From the NCBI GenBank assembly GCA_004352715.1, contig SCFE01000049.1:1514681-1578680 (forward strand): a DNA stretch of 64,000 bases. The letters run 5' to 3'. The position numbers and the translations under genes are program-made. The notes beneath the pieces are model-generated. The model was not told where the DNA came from. It ran no database searches and saw nothing but the letters and a program-made list of their open reading frames with translations. This document shows positions 1 to 13,500 of this stretch, in pieces. Origin of the DNA: Hofstenia miamia. Its lineage: Eukaryota > Xenacoelomorpha > Acoela. Position 1 is the stretch's first letter, and each line of letters opens with the position of its first letter.

Positions 1-586
1 NNNNNNNNNNNNNNNNNNNNNNNNNNNNNNNNNNNNNNNNNNNNNNNNNNNNNNNNNNNNNNNNNNNNNNNNNNNNNNNNNNNNNNNNNNNNNNNNNNNN
101 NNNNNNNNNNNNNNNNNNNNNNNNNNNNNNNNNNNNNNNNNNNNNNNNNNNNNNNNNNNNNNNNNNNNNNNNNNNNNNNNNNNNNNNNNNNNNNNNNNNN
201 NNNNNNNNNNNNNNNNNNNNNNNNNNNNNNNNNNNNNNNNNNNNNNNNNNNNNNNNNNNNNNNNNNNNNNNNNNNNNNNNNNNNNNNNNNNNNNNNNNNN
301 NNNNNNNNNNNNNNNNNNNNNNNNNNNNNNNNNNNNNNNNNNNNNNNNNNNNNNNNNNNNNNNNNNNNNNNNNNNNNNNNNNNNNNNNNNNNNNNNNNNN
401 NNNNNNNNNNNNNNNNNNNNNNNNNNNNNNNNNNNNNNNNNNNNNNNNNNNNNNNNNNNNNNNNNNNNNNNNNNNNNNNNNNNNNNNNNNNNNNNNNNNN
501 NNNNNNNNNNNNNNNNNNNNNNNNNNNNNNNNNNNNNNNNNNNNNNNNNNNNNNNNNNNNNNNNNNNNNNNNNNNNNNNNNNNNNN
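1..586. other. Assembly gap (N)
   Basis: Run of N. The first visible exon of the receptor gene begins about 85 bases after it, so the promoter, start codon and at least one 5' exon are missing in or before this gap. Confidence 0.99.
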
Positions 587-589
587 ATA

Positions 590-626
<37 letters not shown>
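587..626. repeat. (AT)n microsatellite
   Basis: Alternating AT tract directly after the gap. Similar tracts occur at about 1201-1224, 1513-1543, 9997-10020, 14861-14885, 16524-16553, 19251-19281 and 21178-21215. These tracts may explain some assembly breaks. Confidence 0.9.
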
Positions 627-628
<2 letters not shown>

Positions 629-670
629 CTATTGTCATTATATTATGTTTCTCTAAGCATTAAGTTTTAG

Positions 671-1018
671 CAAAGCAAAGTACTCCTGCATCAATACACA
701 TACAGTTCAGTCTTGACTGTCCGAACAGCACCTATAATGCCTTTGTTGACATTGTCGGATCTACTCTCGTCAACCCGAAATGTGGCTGCTCAAATAATGA
801 AGTCATCGTAGATAATGATCTTCTCTCATGCAATGATTTTAAGTCAGAAAGTATTATATTTATTTGCAGCCGTTGGAATAACCTTTTTTTAGAAATCTTC
901 GGTAGTACTAGATACTTGTGGCCTATAGAGAATCCTTCCCGATCAACGAAGTGTAAGTTTGTTGGCTCAAATGCCTATGCAATGGACTCAAATCTCATTT
1001 TGGAAACAGACATGTCAG
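671..1018 (+). CDS. Receptor exon 1 (visible): Cys-rich ectodomain
   Basis: The frame encodes an extracellular-looking stretch with DCPNSTYN, KCGC, LSCND and ICSRW, giving six or so cysteines. The 3' end is a good donor, CAG|GTATGA, leaving phase 1. The acceptor could be 670 (ttttag) or 705 (tacag); both keep the same frame. No known domain is recognised. Confidence 0.65.
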
Positions 1019-1510
1019 GTATGACAATAGTATTGAATGAATCCTATGTAAGAAAAGTTCGGTTTCACTCAACTCTTTTCAGAATTTTCTGACTTCATTT
1101 TGCATTCAGGCTATTCTAATCTGGTTTAAGTCTGTAGAGAGTGTTTTTATAAGTGTTTATAATTGTAATTTCTCAATAGTTTTTCACTGACAACCAATAT
1201 TTATATATATATATATATATATATTTAAATGTAAGTATACTGGGCTTCGAAATATTTCAAATATGTAACACAGTTAAAAATTTAGATCGGTTTCGATTAC
1301 TAAGAATCTTTGTCAGTATGACAAATGCGGTAAATAAATATTGTACAATAAACTACACTAAAAGAAATTATATATATATGTTGCATGCACTATAAAACTA
1401 GAAGTATTGATGTTAACTTGCGTTGTTTATTAAGTAATTTTTCTTTGTTGTAGCTTTAATAAAAATTTGTTCACCAATTTTATGATGTTTTGATCTTAGT
1501 AATATCTTAG

Positions 1511-1544
<34 letters not shown>

Positions 1545-4500
1545 AAAAAGCCAACAGTGGATAAATTGTCAAAATGGTTAGTTGCCTGCTCGTAATTTTA
1601 TGCATGATATGCGATGATTAATAAACTTTTTAAGAACGTGAAATCTACGAATAAATTCAAAAATATCAAAATTTGGAAGAATGGACTAGGCATCACAAAT
1701 CTTTGCAAATTTGTATAAGCATATGAGCATGTTGTTTTATTGAAATTTCATAGTCATAATTTGTAAAATGTTGAAACTCCGCGACCCTAAATTGAATTAA
1801 ATTTTTGCTTATTGAAATTTTTAGAAATTCCATTGTAAAAATTATTAATTATACAAAAGATTTTTCTTAAATCTCTGAATACATGCCATCAATATTGCAA
1901 AAGTCTTTTGAGTTGATGGCTTGCTCTTGTAACTGGAATATGACATGTCTATAGATTTGATTCTCTACTTTAATTTTGATCTGCACTGGGAGAAATCAAA
2001 TGCTCTTTATGAATATATTTTCAAACTGTAATTCTAACTTAGAAGATGTTATACTCGTTTTTGCAAAACCATTTCAAAAATTTGCCACTTTCAGTGAATA
2101 GACTTGTAAGTAATTTCAAGTCTTTTGCTATCCAGAGTGAAACAAGTTTAAGTCATTTCAACTTACTAATCTAGATTTTGGCATCAGGTTACTAATGGTG
2201 TAGTTTAGAAATGTAACTCATGCAGTTCAAACTAACGATAATCTTACCCTTCTTCTGTTGTTTAGAGCATGAACTGATTCGTTACGTTGACCCAAAATTT
2301 GATGAAAGCAGTCTTAAGTTTACATGTGAAGTCTGCGGTTTCCAATTAAACAACATTTCACTATTTTCCGTGTTTGGTTGCAGTCCCGAAAGTATGCAAT
2401 AAGGAATTATATAAATTTCATATCCACTTAGTTGATGTTGATTACTTCGCTGGCAGAAATTATTCGGTTGATGAGCCTAATTTCCGGATGAACTATACCC
2501 TGAAGGTATCCAAATTTCCCCCAGCAATAGTTGGCTTCTGCGGATGTCAGGTTGGAAATCAGCAGGGAAAGATATACCTGTACCCCTCCGGTAGGTTTTC
2601 ATTAAAAACCACTATAAAGTTACATGGCATAATAAATAATGTAAAAACCGTCAGTTCTGAAAAATACATCATGCATTTCCTGAAACTTAAAATATACATT
2701 CGATTGCATTCAAATATTGGAATTTTTCCATTAATTTATTTTTAATGGTTTTTGTGTTTTTAGCACTTCAAAAAATTTGCTGTTATTTGATGATCATCAA
2801 CACTTAGAATCATTCGTAGTTAAATTTTTTTTTATAAAAAATTTGCTGTTATTTGATGATCATCAACACTTAGAATCATTCGTAGTTAAATTTTTTTTAT
2901 GAAAAATTTGCTGTTATTTGATGATTATCAACACTTAGAATCATTCGTAGTTAAATTTTTTTTTATAAAAAATTTGCTGTTATTTGATGATCATCAACAC
3001 TTAGAATCAGTCGTAGTTAATTTTCTTTTTTTTATAAAAAATTTGCTGTTATTTGATGATCATCAACACTTAGAATCANTTAAAAAAATTTTGGGGTTTT
3101 TTTGATGATAATAAAACTCAAAAATTTTCTTATTTAATTTTTTTTTTAAAAAAATTTTTGTTTTTTTTTGATTAACAAAAATTTTAAAAAATTGTAGTTT
3201 AAATTTTTTTTTTTAAAAAATTTTCTTTTATTTGATGATCATCAACACTTAGAATCAGTCGTAGTTAATTTTCTTTTTTTTTAAAAAAATTTTGCTGTTA
3301 TTTGATGATCATCAATCTTAGAATCATTCGTAGTTAAATTTTTTTTTATAAAAAATTTGCTGTTATTTGATGATCATCAACACTTAGAATCATTCGTAGT
3401 TAAAAATAAAAATGGAGACACTTTTGTGGTGCTCTCAGATTTTGGATATTTTTTTAGTTCATGAGTCATTTGAGTAAAAATAGAAAAAAAATTTAAAAAT
3501 TCCTTGACAGCGTGAAGTTAAAAATTAGTTCTACTTAGTCTATTTTTTTACTTCTAATAGCATTTAATGAAATTCTTCTTAATGAGTGCAATGCCCAAGT
3601 TTGCTCAATGATAGCTCGATATTTAAAATTAAAGTACTTTGATATCGACAGTTTCATCTTAATTTGACAAAATTTATAATTTTCAGTTTAGCATTTGATA
3701 CAATATTTCACAGAATTCAATATCAAATTTTGCATGAATCAATATTTTAGGAGAACCAACTTTGGAAGTTGATCCTCCGGTTACAGACCCTCCATTAATG
3801 ACGCCACCGCCTTCAAAACCATTCTACTTTGATGGTTTGACAACATCAACAGAGAGTAAATGATAAACATTTTTATAAAAGCTTCAAACATAATTTAGAA
3901 CCTTTTGAATCAACGACATTTCTTCACGTTATTGCTGTTGAACCGGGTTCTATTTATTATGAAGAAGAATCAAAAGGAGAACTTCTTTACAAACAAAGTG
4001 TGAGTAATATAATTCAGATTTTTGTAAACCTTCAGAAATGAAAATGTCATGAGTTTAGATTGAAGAGTTTTATAAGTTCGTGGACGCCCCGGTGTTTCCT
4101 GATGACATGAATAGGTATCTCTACCGGTTTCTCCGGGCTGCACTTACTGGAGTTGATGATGAGTTGTCAGTCAAACTGTTGAAGATTATAAAAGACATCA
4201 TTGGACTTAATTGGCATTGTAACCCAAATACAATATGTGATACTAATGCAAAGAGGATCATTGTTTCAACATATATGAAGTATGTGACCGACTGCATTGA
4301 AGCGGTTATTAAACATTCTCCGACAGTGGTAAATTCCTATTTCCATATAAATAATTTAAATACTTTTATATTGACATATAAGGTACAGTCTCCGAATAAG
4401 GCCCCTATTTGTGTAATGGGGTCTAAAAATGTTATAAAAAATCTCCGAAAGGGGGGGGCAATTTTGCCCCCCCCCAACTGGAATAGGGTTAAAGCAGTAA

Positions 4501-7500
4501 TGGAAATTGCACACAATGTGTTAAATTAACACAAATTGAATGTACCATAATATAATATACAATAATATAAGTTTTATGTGAAATTTCCGACCATACCTAA
4601 CTGTGATTATGAAAGAACTTCACTGACAGAGAGGCAACTGGGTTGCGGGTCGACGAGTCAAGGTTCTGAGAGCCTGGTTGCAGAGTCACTGGGTCAATAC
4701 TATTCTAAAACCGGGTCACTTGTTGAAAAAATATTCAGTTCATTATATTTCTACTCCCGAGAAAAATTAACTAGTTTGTACCCCGTCAGATATTTATTGT
4801 GTTCTGATTTTTTACTCCTATTTTTCGACTTTTTTTGGCAAAAAATCACTGCTATCAAAACTGGATTTAACAGGAATTAACTAAATATTGAAAAACCAAC
4901 AATCAGACAACAGATCTCTCAACCTCTTTGGCATATTTTTAAAACATCTTCATATTATTAGCTGTTCAGACAGACTTCAATTGAGAGATCCGACGATGAC
5001 TGGCGATTATCATTTTTTACCACCATTGGAGTTGTACTGGACATCGTAGTAGTTAGTAATTCTTGTGTAAACTCCTCTCAAATATTCTATTTCATTTGAA
5101 ATAACTTGAAGACTCCTGCTCGTTTTGAATGATGCGGTAGTCAGAAATTGATGAATTCTTCCTCACGTTTGTACTTCTAAAACAATATTACGTGCAGAGC
5201 TTCCACTCGTCTAACCTGTTCTCGGATAATGCCAGTGAATGGTGAACCTTTGACTTCATTAAGTTCCTGTGGATTTGCTGGAGGCAGCTATTTATTGGGA
5301 AAATCATCTGAAGACTCCAACTTTTCCAGACTTCTCACAACCGCGCAAATGAATCCACCAAGCGCACACTAGACAAAGTTTTTTCTGGTTCGAGTTCTTT
5401 ATTTCAGAATTTTTCCCGTTAACTTGTACTCATTAAAATATAGTTTTCGTCTCAAATTTATACCCCATGCAGGAGAGTGTACAAAATAAATTGGCCTGCA
5501 AATATGTTCAATCAAATTTTGAAGAATTTTCAAAAATTGTATGTCAATTTTTTAAATGATATCATTTTTAAAAAGTTCACTTACCGGATTTATTCAGCAA
5601 GCGTGACATCTAAGTTATTACATCCTGGTTTCAATTAGCATCTTATGTACTAATCAGTTCTCTTTTCTTCTCACAGTCAATAAATCGCCATTTCAAACAG
5701 ATGTTGGGACCCAGTTCTCTTCTCGCTTTCGTTCTGTCCAACACTGATGGTGAGATTCTCTAGGATTAGAGACAAAAGCAACAGCATTGCCAACTCTGTT
5801 AAAAATTGCAAAAAAATATTATCTGGATAGCCATCACAATGTGAAAGAACTTTCAAGTTACAGAGAAGATTGATCCAAAAAATAAGCCAGAGCTCATCTA
5901 TATAACTTGGAATGATAAACAGTAATCTACATGGCAAGTAATCAATAACTGTTTAAAATCTAAAAGTCAAGCTTCTGTTTGATAAATGTTTTTTATAATT
6001 TTTGTCAACTGGGACAACAGCGGGTCACCGGGTCCAAGCCTGTAGCCAGACCAAATACCCAGGCGCGCACACCTATTACGTAATGATATTTTGAAAGCTG
6101 ATTAGTGGTTTGTTTTTAAATGTTCAAAGGGGGGACCCTTTTATATTTTTTTGGCACTACTGCTTACATTTTTCTCAGGGGGGCACAGATTTTACCAGGG
6201 GGCCGTTCCCCCCTTGCCCCCCGTGGCTACAGTCTTGACCGGGTCATGATATGAATGCAACTCTAGGTCCTTATATTGAAGTAAGCATTCTCTATTTGCT
6301 GAACTGCTCTTTAAAGTTTACTAAATCCAATTTTTTCCAAATATGCATGTACGATATGTTATGGGTGCATCAAATTGGGGATTTGGTAAGAGCTTTCATG
6401 AACTATTTGAATATTGGGAAAATGGTGCCATTTATTATGGAATATCTTGCATATAACTAATTTGAAAAAATCATGTCTTTCTTCAGCGATCACTATATTT
6501 TCCATTTTGGTTTTCCAAGTAGTTCTAAGTTCGAGTACAATCTAGATTAATGACGAAAACCTCATGTTTGAAGTTGGCAATGACCTGAATGCCTTTGCTA
6601 TCAATCTCGGACACTTTCTCCATGAAAATAGCTACTATGAAGTACAAAGCAGAAATATGCGTAAGTTTTTGATCATCAGAAGTTTAAATAATATTCATAT
6701 ACTCTAGTATATTAACCAATTATATGTTATATCTGCTGCTTTAAACATAAATATAAAGGCTGTTAGTATAGCTTTATAGTGATTAAGATATACCACGAAG
6801 ATTACTGATAGAATTTGAAAAAATTTAAGAATTTTCTAGACTAATTTAAACTGATAATATCATTAAGACAGCTGATATTTGAATTGTTTATATTCTGTGA
6901 TCCTTTACAGATTTAGAAGGCTTTCTAAATCATTGTTGTCATGATAATATTAAAATAAGTAAGTGGTAATGGGATGATAATTTTCTAATGAGAACCATTC
7001 ATGATGTAGTCGTAAATTCTGTAAAATTCTTTTAAAAACAAATAGCATTGATCATGGTTTATTTTTGTTTATTTATTTTATGATTAAGCCACTGCATTTA
7101 TAAAACCACAAGCCCATTAACTATATAGAACAAAATTAAATTGGCCTTTTTTGTCTGTAAATATAGGCTATCTTATTTTAATATAAAAAGAGACACCTAT
7201 TAATATGTGACCAATGGTTTTGCAGCCGCGCATTTAATGTAACCATCGCTTAAGTTAGCAAGCTCTAGTCGGTCGCTGCCAAGTTCCCGAAGCCCATGGC
7301 AAGTCTTTCGCCGTGAAAATAATGTTGCAGCCTTCGTTTAGCTTGAAAATTATAAGTTCTTATTAATAAATTGAAATTAGTAAATTATACTTTGCAGCCC
7401 TTTGAACTGAATCGGAATAATTTTTTTAACGGTGTGGAACAAGTTAATGAATTCAAATCAATCGCATCAAGCAATGCCATAAGCATTAAATTTTCAGCAG

Positions 7501-10500
7501 CAGCCGTCCATGACCCGTGATACTCAACTTACATTCGTCCACGGCAGCTTGTCTCTAGAGAGTGACATCGGGTACCCAATAAATCCGACCCGATTTCGGG
7601 CTTCGTGCGGGTTGGGTTCAGGTATAAAATTTTCGGGTCGGGTCGATTTCGGGTACAAAGATTAGGTTGATTATTAAAAAATTGGATATTAATCACAGCT
7701 TGATTTGAGAAAGATCCAAGACTTTAAGTAATACGAATGAATTGCTGTTTCCCCGTCTGAAAATGATTGATGTTATTTATCATTTGATTGGAGAAAGATA
7801 GACAACGTCAAATCAAATTAAACGTTTCGGGTATGGTTCAGGTACTAAATTTTCGGGTAGGGTTGGGTGCGGATAGTAAATATTATGATCGGGTCGGGTT
7901 CGGGTCCATGTTTGCCTCATATTGTCACTCTCTAATACATATATATTTATATTATTTATTGGAGAAAGGTCCACAACGTCAAATCAAATTCAGCTTTGCG
8001 GGTTGGGTCGGGTCGGTTCGGGTTCGGGTATTTAATATTATGATCGGGTCGGGAACTACCGGTCAAAAGTTAACTCATATGGTCACTCTCTACTTGTCTC
8101 GGACAGGTGCAGTTGTAAAACACTAATGTGAGTTCAGGCGAAAAAGACCTTTTCCACGCAACCAAATTAGAATTATTTTTCTGTTTTTCTATGCTAGCTA
8201 TAAGTTAAGGTAAATGTATTTTTAGATGTCAAAGTGTATAAAATGGCAGATAATCCAGAATTGCGAGAAGATATTGAATTAAAAAGAATCGACTACAGCG
8301 GAGTAAATCAACGCGCATTTGAAATAATTAACATAGAACAGGCGATCATAAAGGATTTACCAAGTGATTGTAAGAGTTTGTAAACGTCTTTGCTATTTAT
8401 AAAATTGAAAGTTCTTTAGATTGTAGTAGATAGTAATCTAAACTAAAAAAGATACTCTGCGCTTAAGCACCTTTATTGAATCTTACAATGTATAAATTTA
8501 ATGGGTGATTCAACCGCATTTCAAAAATGTGATTATTTTTGCAACGCATTTGTAATGCGTAACTATTTCTAAAAGAAAAGTACCGTAAACTAGGGTAACA
8601 TTGAACGACGGGGTACCATTGAACGTCACAATTTAAAAATGTTTTATTGCCTATCAGAATTAACACAATTTTGAAATTCGGTCCTGTAATGTTTGCTGTG
8701 GTCTGTACATATCAATTTCGATTATGAACAAAGAAAGCCATATTCTGTATACGTTTATCTTTTTACAGTAAGTATACTTATTTCTTGGATAAATTATTAT
8801 TGAAAACATTCAATAACTTTATAATCATCTACGGTTTACACATAAACTTGATGTCACAAGTTAACAACTGATGTATTTGACCCTATTCATATTCAAATCG
8901 TATCCTGGCTTTGTTTCGGAATAACTTTGAACATGTTCAAGGTTAGACCATGACAGCTAAATTTTTAGCAATCAAGTAATTACCTAGTACCATTGTCAAA
9001 ATTAGGATCCTCTCAATATGAGTTGAAAGTTATTATGTTAATAAGTGTCTGATGTTAAAAATATTATATTTGTTGTGTTTGATAATTAGTCTCGTAACAT
9101 TTGAAGGGGTTGTTCAATGTAACCCGATATAACTTGTTCCATTGGTCATTAAAATGTTTAAATTTGAATTGGAAATGCTATTTATTTGTTTAGTTTTGAA
9201 CTTTGGATGGATTGTTGGCAAGGTGGTACCAAGAAGATCTAATTATAAATAGTGTTCAAAATTACCCCAATTCACGAGTAACTTTGAACGCGCATTTTTT
9301 GTGTTTTTTACAAATTCTATATTATTATGGATAGGTTATATCTCCATGAATATCCCCTATTAGCCGTCACCCCCCATTATAACAGAGCAAATTTTGCAGT
9401 TTTGTCTTGATTTCTGAAATATATAAACAGGAATATGTGTAAAGTGTTCAATGTTACCCCAGTTTACGGTACATGTAGAGAAAAAAATTAGGACATGCAT
9501 TACCCTCCTAGCAAAAGTGCTGGATCTGCCCCTGCAGTTTAGTATGAAACTTTCTAAACATTTGAATGCGGGTCACCTTAGAAGCATTTTATAGAAATTG
9601 TTGTATAATTGAAGCAAATCACACAGAAAATTTATAAGAAATCAAATATTGTAGAAAGAATGACTCGAATCATTTGTCATTTTAAACTACTTCCGCCTAC
9701 CTTTTTATAATACAAAGTTTTTGTCTTTTTAGCTTTGGTTTCAATTGTCATGATTGATGAAGGGGTCACCCCAATCCGCTTCAAAAACGTTCGAAAATTT
9801 GATACTAAAAGGTTAGAATTTATCATCACAAGATATTATATTTATTAATATTTTTTATATTGAGTGGAACACAAAAAATATTGTGAGAGCTATTAATCTA
9901 AAATGAAGCCCATGATTTTTTACATGTTGGAATCGGTTTACTAATGTTCGCAATTCTAGATGAATTTAAAGTAAATCCTTTCACCACCTATACGTATATA
10001 TATATATATGTATATATATAAACTAAGCTTTATCCAAGCATATTGTAGTCATATTCTAAAAATATGCTAAAAATCTACTTAAACACTAAAGGAACTAGTC
10101 AATTTAAGGAATCATATTCCTTGCTAATTGTGTACCTTAGTTAGGGCCTTTACCTTTTTTTAGAAAACTTTATTATGTCGATAAATTATCTAGTTGATAG
10201 ACCATTACTATTTAAGCAATATACATTTTTTAAAAAAAACATTTGTGAGAAATCTGTAGTACTGCTCAATCTAAGTCACATTATAAATTTTTGATAACCA
10301 TTCTTTGAACTGATATTTTGAAGGTATATTTTAAACTAGAGGAAATTTTGTAATGGATATTTTTGTTGGTCCACTTTTAAAATCATTATTTCTCTGAGAA
10401 TATTTGAAATTTACACTTTGGCCTCCTTCAATCCAGTAAAAACATGGTCATTACTTGCAATAACTTAAAATAATGAATACATAGATTGAGAATTTTAGCT

Positions 10501-13500
10501 ATTTTCAAAATTTTAGTTCTAGAAAAATCCGGGAATTGAATCTCTGAAAATTTTTGTTGGATTGTTTTAATTAAGCACATGCAAACCATGAGTATCTTGA
10601 ACTGGTGGTAAATTCAATGAATGCATACTTTTTAATACTTTTCTTGATGTTTTCTCCAATGAAAATTTTGTTCTCAACTGTGCAAGTATAACAAATTGTT
10701 TTTAGTCTTGGAGAAGGGAGAATGTCGGACAGGAGTACGATTTTGATTCGAAACACCAAGTATTTCTTCATTTCCTCTGTAATGTCTGATGATGAACACA
10801 TTTCCTTAACAAATGTTTCATTTTGTGCCAATTTGTATAAATCTGCACCAACTTACCTCGTATCGGGCCAGTATACTGATCGCATTTCCACCTCTTGCGA
10901 ACACGTTGATCCCATCAACATGTTAGTTTTATACCAGTGCTTGTGAATATATTTTTAAAATTTGTTTCTGTCATTTTTATAATTTGAAATACTACGGAAA
11001 TCGATTAACTTTAAAGTGCTATAGTTCAATGTCCATAGCAAGTACAGGCTGTTCAAGCGAACGCGTCTGTAAAAAATCAGTTATATTGAAAAATTTTAAA
11101 AAGTTAGGCTAAATTTGTTTTTCTCATTGGGTAACGTGATCTTGCGGATTATTGCTTTTTCACTTTAACTTCCAAATGAACGCTTACTCTTTGGAAGAGA
11201 GACGTCAAATTGCAGAACGAATTTATGGAATCCATGGACGCAACATCTGCCGAGAACATATTATTTACAAATGAATGTAATTTTCATCTCGATGGATACC
11301 TTAATAAGCAAAACATGCGATATTCGGGAACTGGTGGGCCATCTGCTGGCATAAATCGCACACTTCAATCACCAAAAAACTATTGCATGGTGTGGAATAA
11401 GTTCCACGACCGTTATCGGCCCATTCTTTTTCACTGATACTGTGAATTCAAGCAGTTATGTTGCTATGTTAGATGAAAATGTATTGCCATTTTTAAAGAG
11501 AAAGATTTTTTAGCAAAGTAACATTTATGCAAAACGGAGCTTCTTCTCACACCTCACACTTGTCCGAAATTATTTAGCGACAAATTTTAATAATCGAGTC
11601 ATTAGGCGTCATTTTTCAAATTTGTGGCCTTCCCACTCACAAGACCTTCACCCATGTGATTGGTTTTTGTGGTGTTGTATAAAAGACTCTGTCTTCCCTC
11701 CAAACAAAGTTTATGCAAATATTTTGGAGCTGCAGAACTCTAGTTTGGAATGTGTTTCCAGTATTGAAGAAAGCACTTTTTTTTAAAGTGCATGAATGTT
11801 TTTTGTCTCTTATCCAAGCATGTAAAAATGTTAATGGCAATCATTTTGAACAAATTTTTTTCCAAAATTTTTAAATACACAGTATTAAATAGTCATGAAA
11901 TGCATATTTTAATACAATACTCACTTATATTAAATAGTTATAGGCATTTTATAACTGACGCGTTCGCTTGAACACCCCGTACAAAACATTTAGTAGCATT
12001 GCACCTATTTTTTCTAAGAAATTTTAGTCAGCCTAATGAATAGAAAATACTTAAAAAAAATTGCAGAAATTATTTTATTTTCTCAAGTAGCTTTGCAAAT
12101 TCAACAATAAAGTTCGCAATAATTATGATTATTTCCATTTGTATGTTTCAGTTAAAATTTTATTCTGTATCAACGTATACTTCACAAAGTGACTAACATG
12201 CTATTTTTTTACTTTTGTGTTTTACAGTTTTATAGGGAAATATCTTTTCCATGATAAGCACATTTCAAAGATAAACTACATGCATTTTCATATGGCTACG
12301 AGCTGTTTTGCGCCATCTTGTATAGTTTTTAAACTCAAAACTATTGTATGCAAATGATTTTTAAAATCTAAATTTGGCTAATTTGAGTTCAAGCATTTCT
12401 CACCTGCATTCTGTAACTACTGTAATTAAATTATTTAGGAAAACTTCTCAATATGGTATGACAACGACTTCTTTTGAACCGAGCAGAATATGCTGCCGTG
12501 CTAATCACACATCTATCTATACGGTGGTATCGGTTGTTGATCAAATAAAGGTATTAAAATACACCGTTTCTAAATTCTACCAGTTTTATTATAAATATAG
12601 CATAGTCGATCGGAAGTTTCTTTGAAATGGTTTCTAGATGGTTATTTAAGCAGTCTGTAAAAGACTTTTCAACGTGAGCCGAAATTTCTAACCTTGGCTC
12701 GTTTCAATTTTGAGTAAATGCGCTCAGCTCTGCTCGGCTCGCCACATAAAATGTTTTAATCAGAATCATTTTAACTCGATTTTTTCTTAAAAATATTGCG
12801 CTCTCAGAATTTTTTATATAGCTCTTCCTATTATTTAATAAACATTTATATAATAAGATTATAAGAATTGTATATTAATTAAAAAATTTGAAAAATCTGC
12901 ATAATCAAATTAACAATTTGTACTATAAATTTCCTTTATTTAAAAAAGCTCGTTTTGGGCTCGCCGTATATCAAATACTGTGGACATTCCCGGCTCGGCT
13001 CACCTCGGTGACAAGTCTGGATCTTAGTGTGTTTAGTTCATCATTTAGGTAGCAACTGTTATGTTCTTTATTAGAAGAATGTAAGCGTTCACTTACTTAA
13101 TAATATTTTTTATGACGCTAATAGGTTCATGTTTTTTATTCATGTATTTTATTTAAAAATTCATAACCTTTTATGTTGTTTTATCTTAATCACGGATTTC
13201 AATATAATAATTGTTATCTGTGCTTTGGGAAAATGTCATTTACTCACCAATATTCTCATTTTCATAAATTCTTTAATAGGAAGATGGCGCCGTGGTCGAG
13301 ATCGATAGACGAATCATGTGGCTTGGCTGTTCCGTTACTGTATTTGTCTGCATTGCGTGTTTCTGCCTCCTAGTATATGTTGATGAGTATGTTAAACGAG
13401 CTAAACCTCTTTAGTACATAAGACAGTTGAAACCGTTCATTCTTGTTTTGATAGTAACTCTAAGTTTTATACATTTAAACTCATGTTTACTCGACAGTTT

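Noticed and set aside
2899-3105. Repetitive open frame KNLLLFDD...
   Set aside because: It is the minisatellite read through; the same unit is non-coding in its other copies.
7788-8126. 112-codon open frame
   Set aside because: It crosses GGGTCGGGTTC repeats of a hAT-like element; no motif and no homologous frame in the neighbouring repeat unit.
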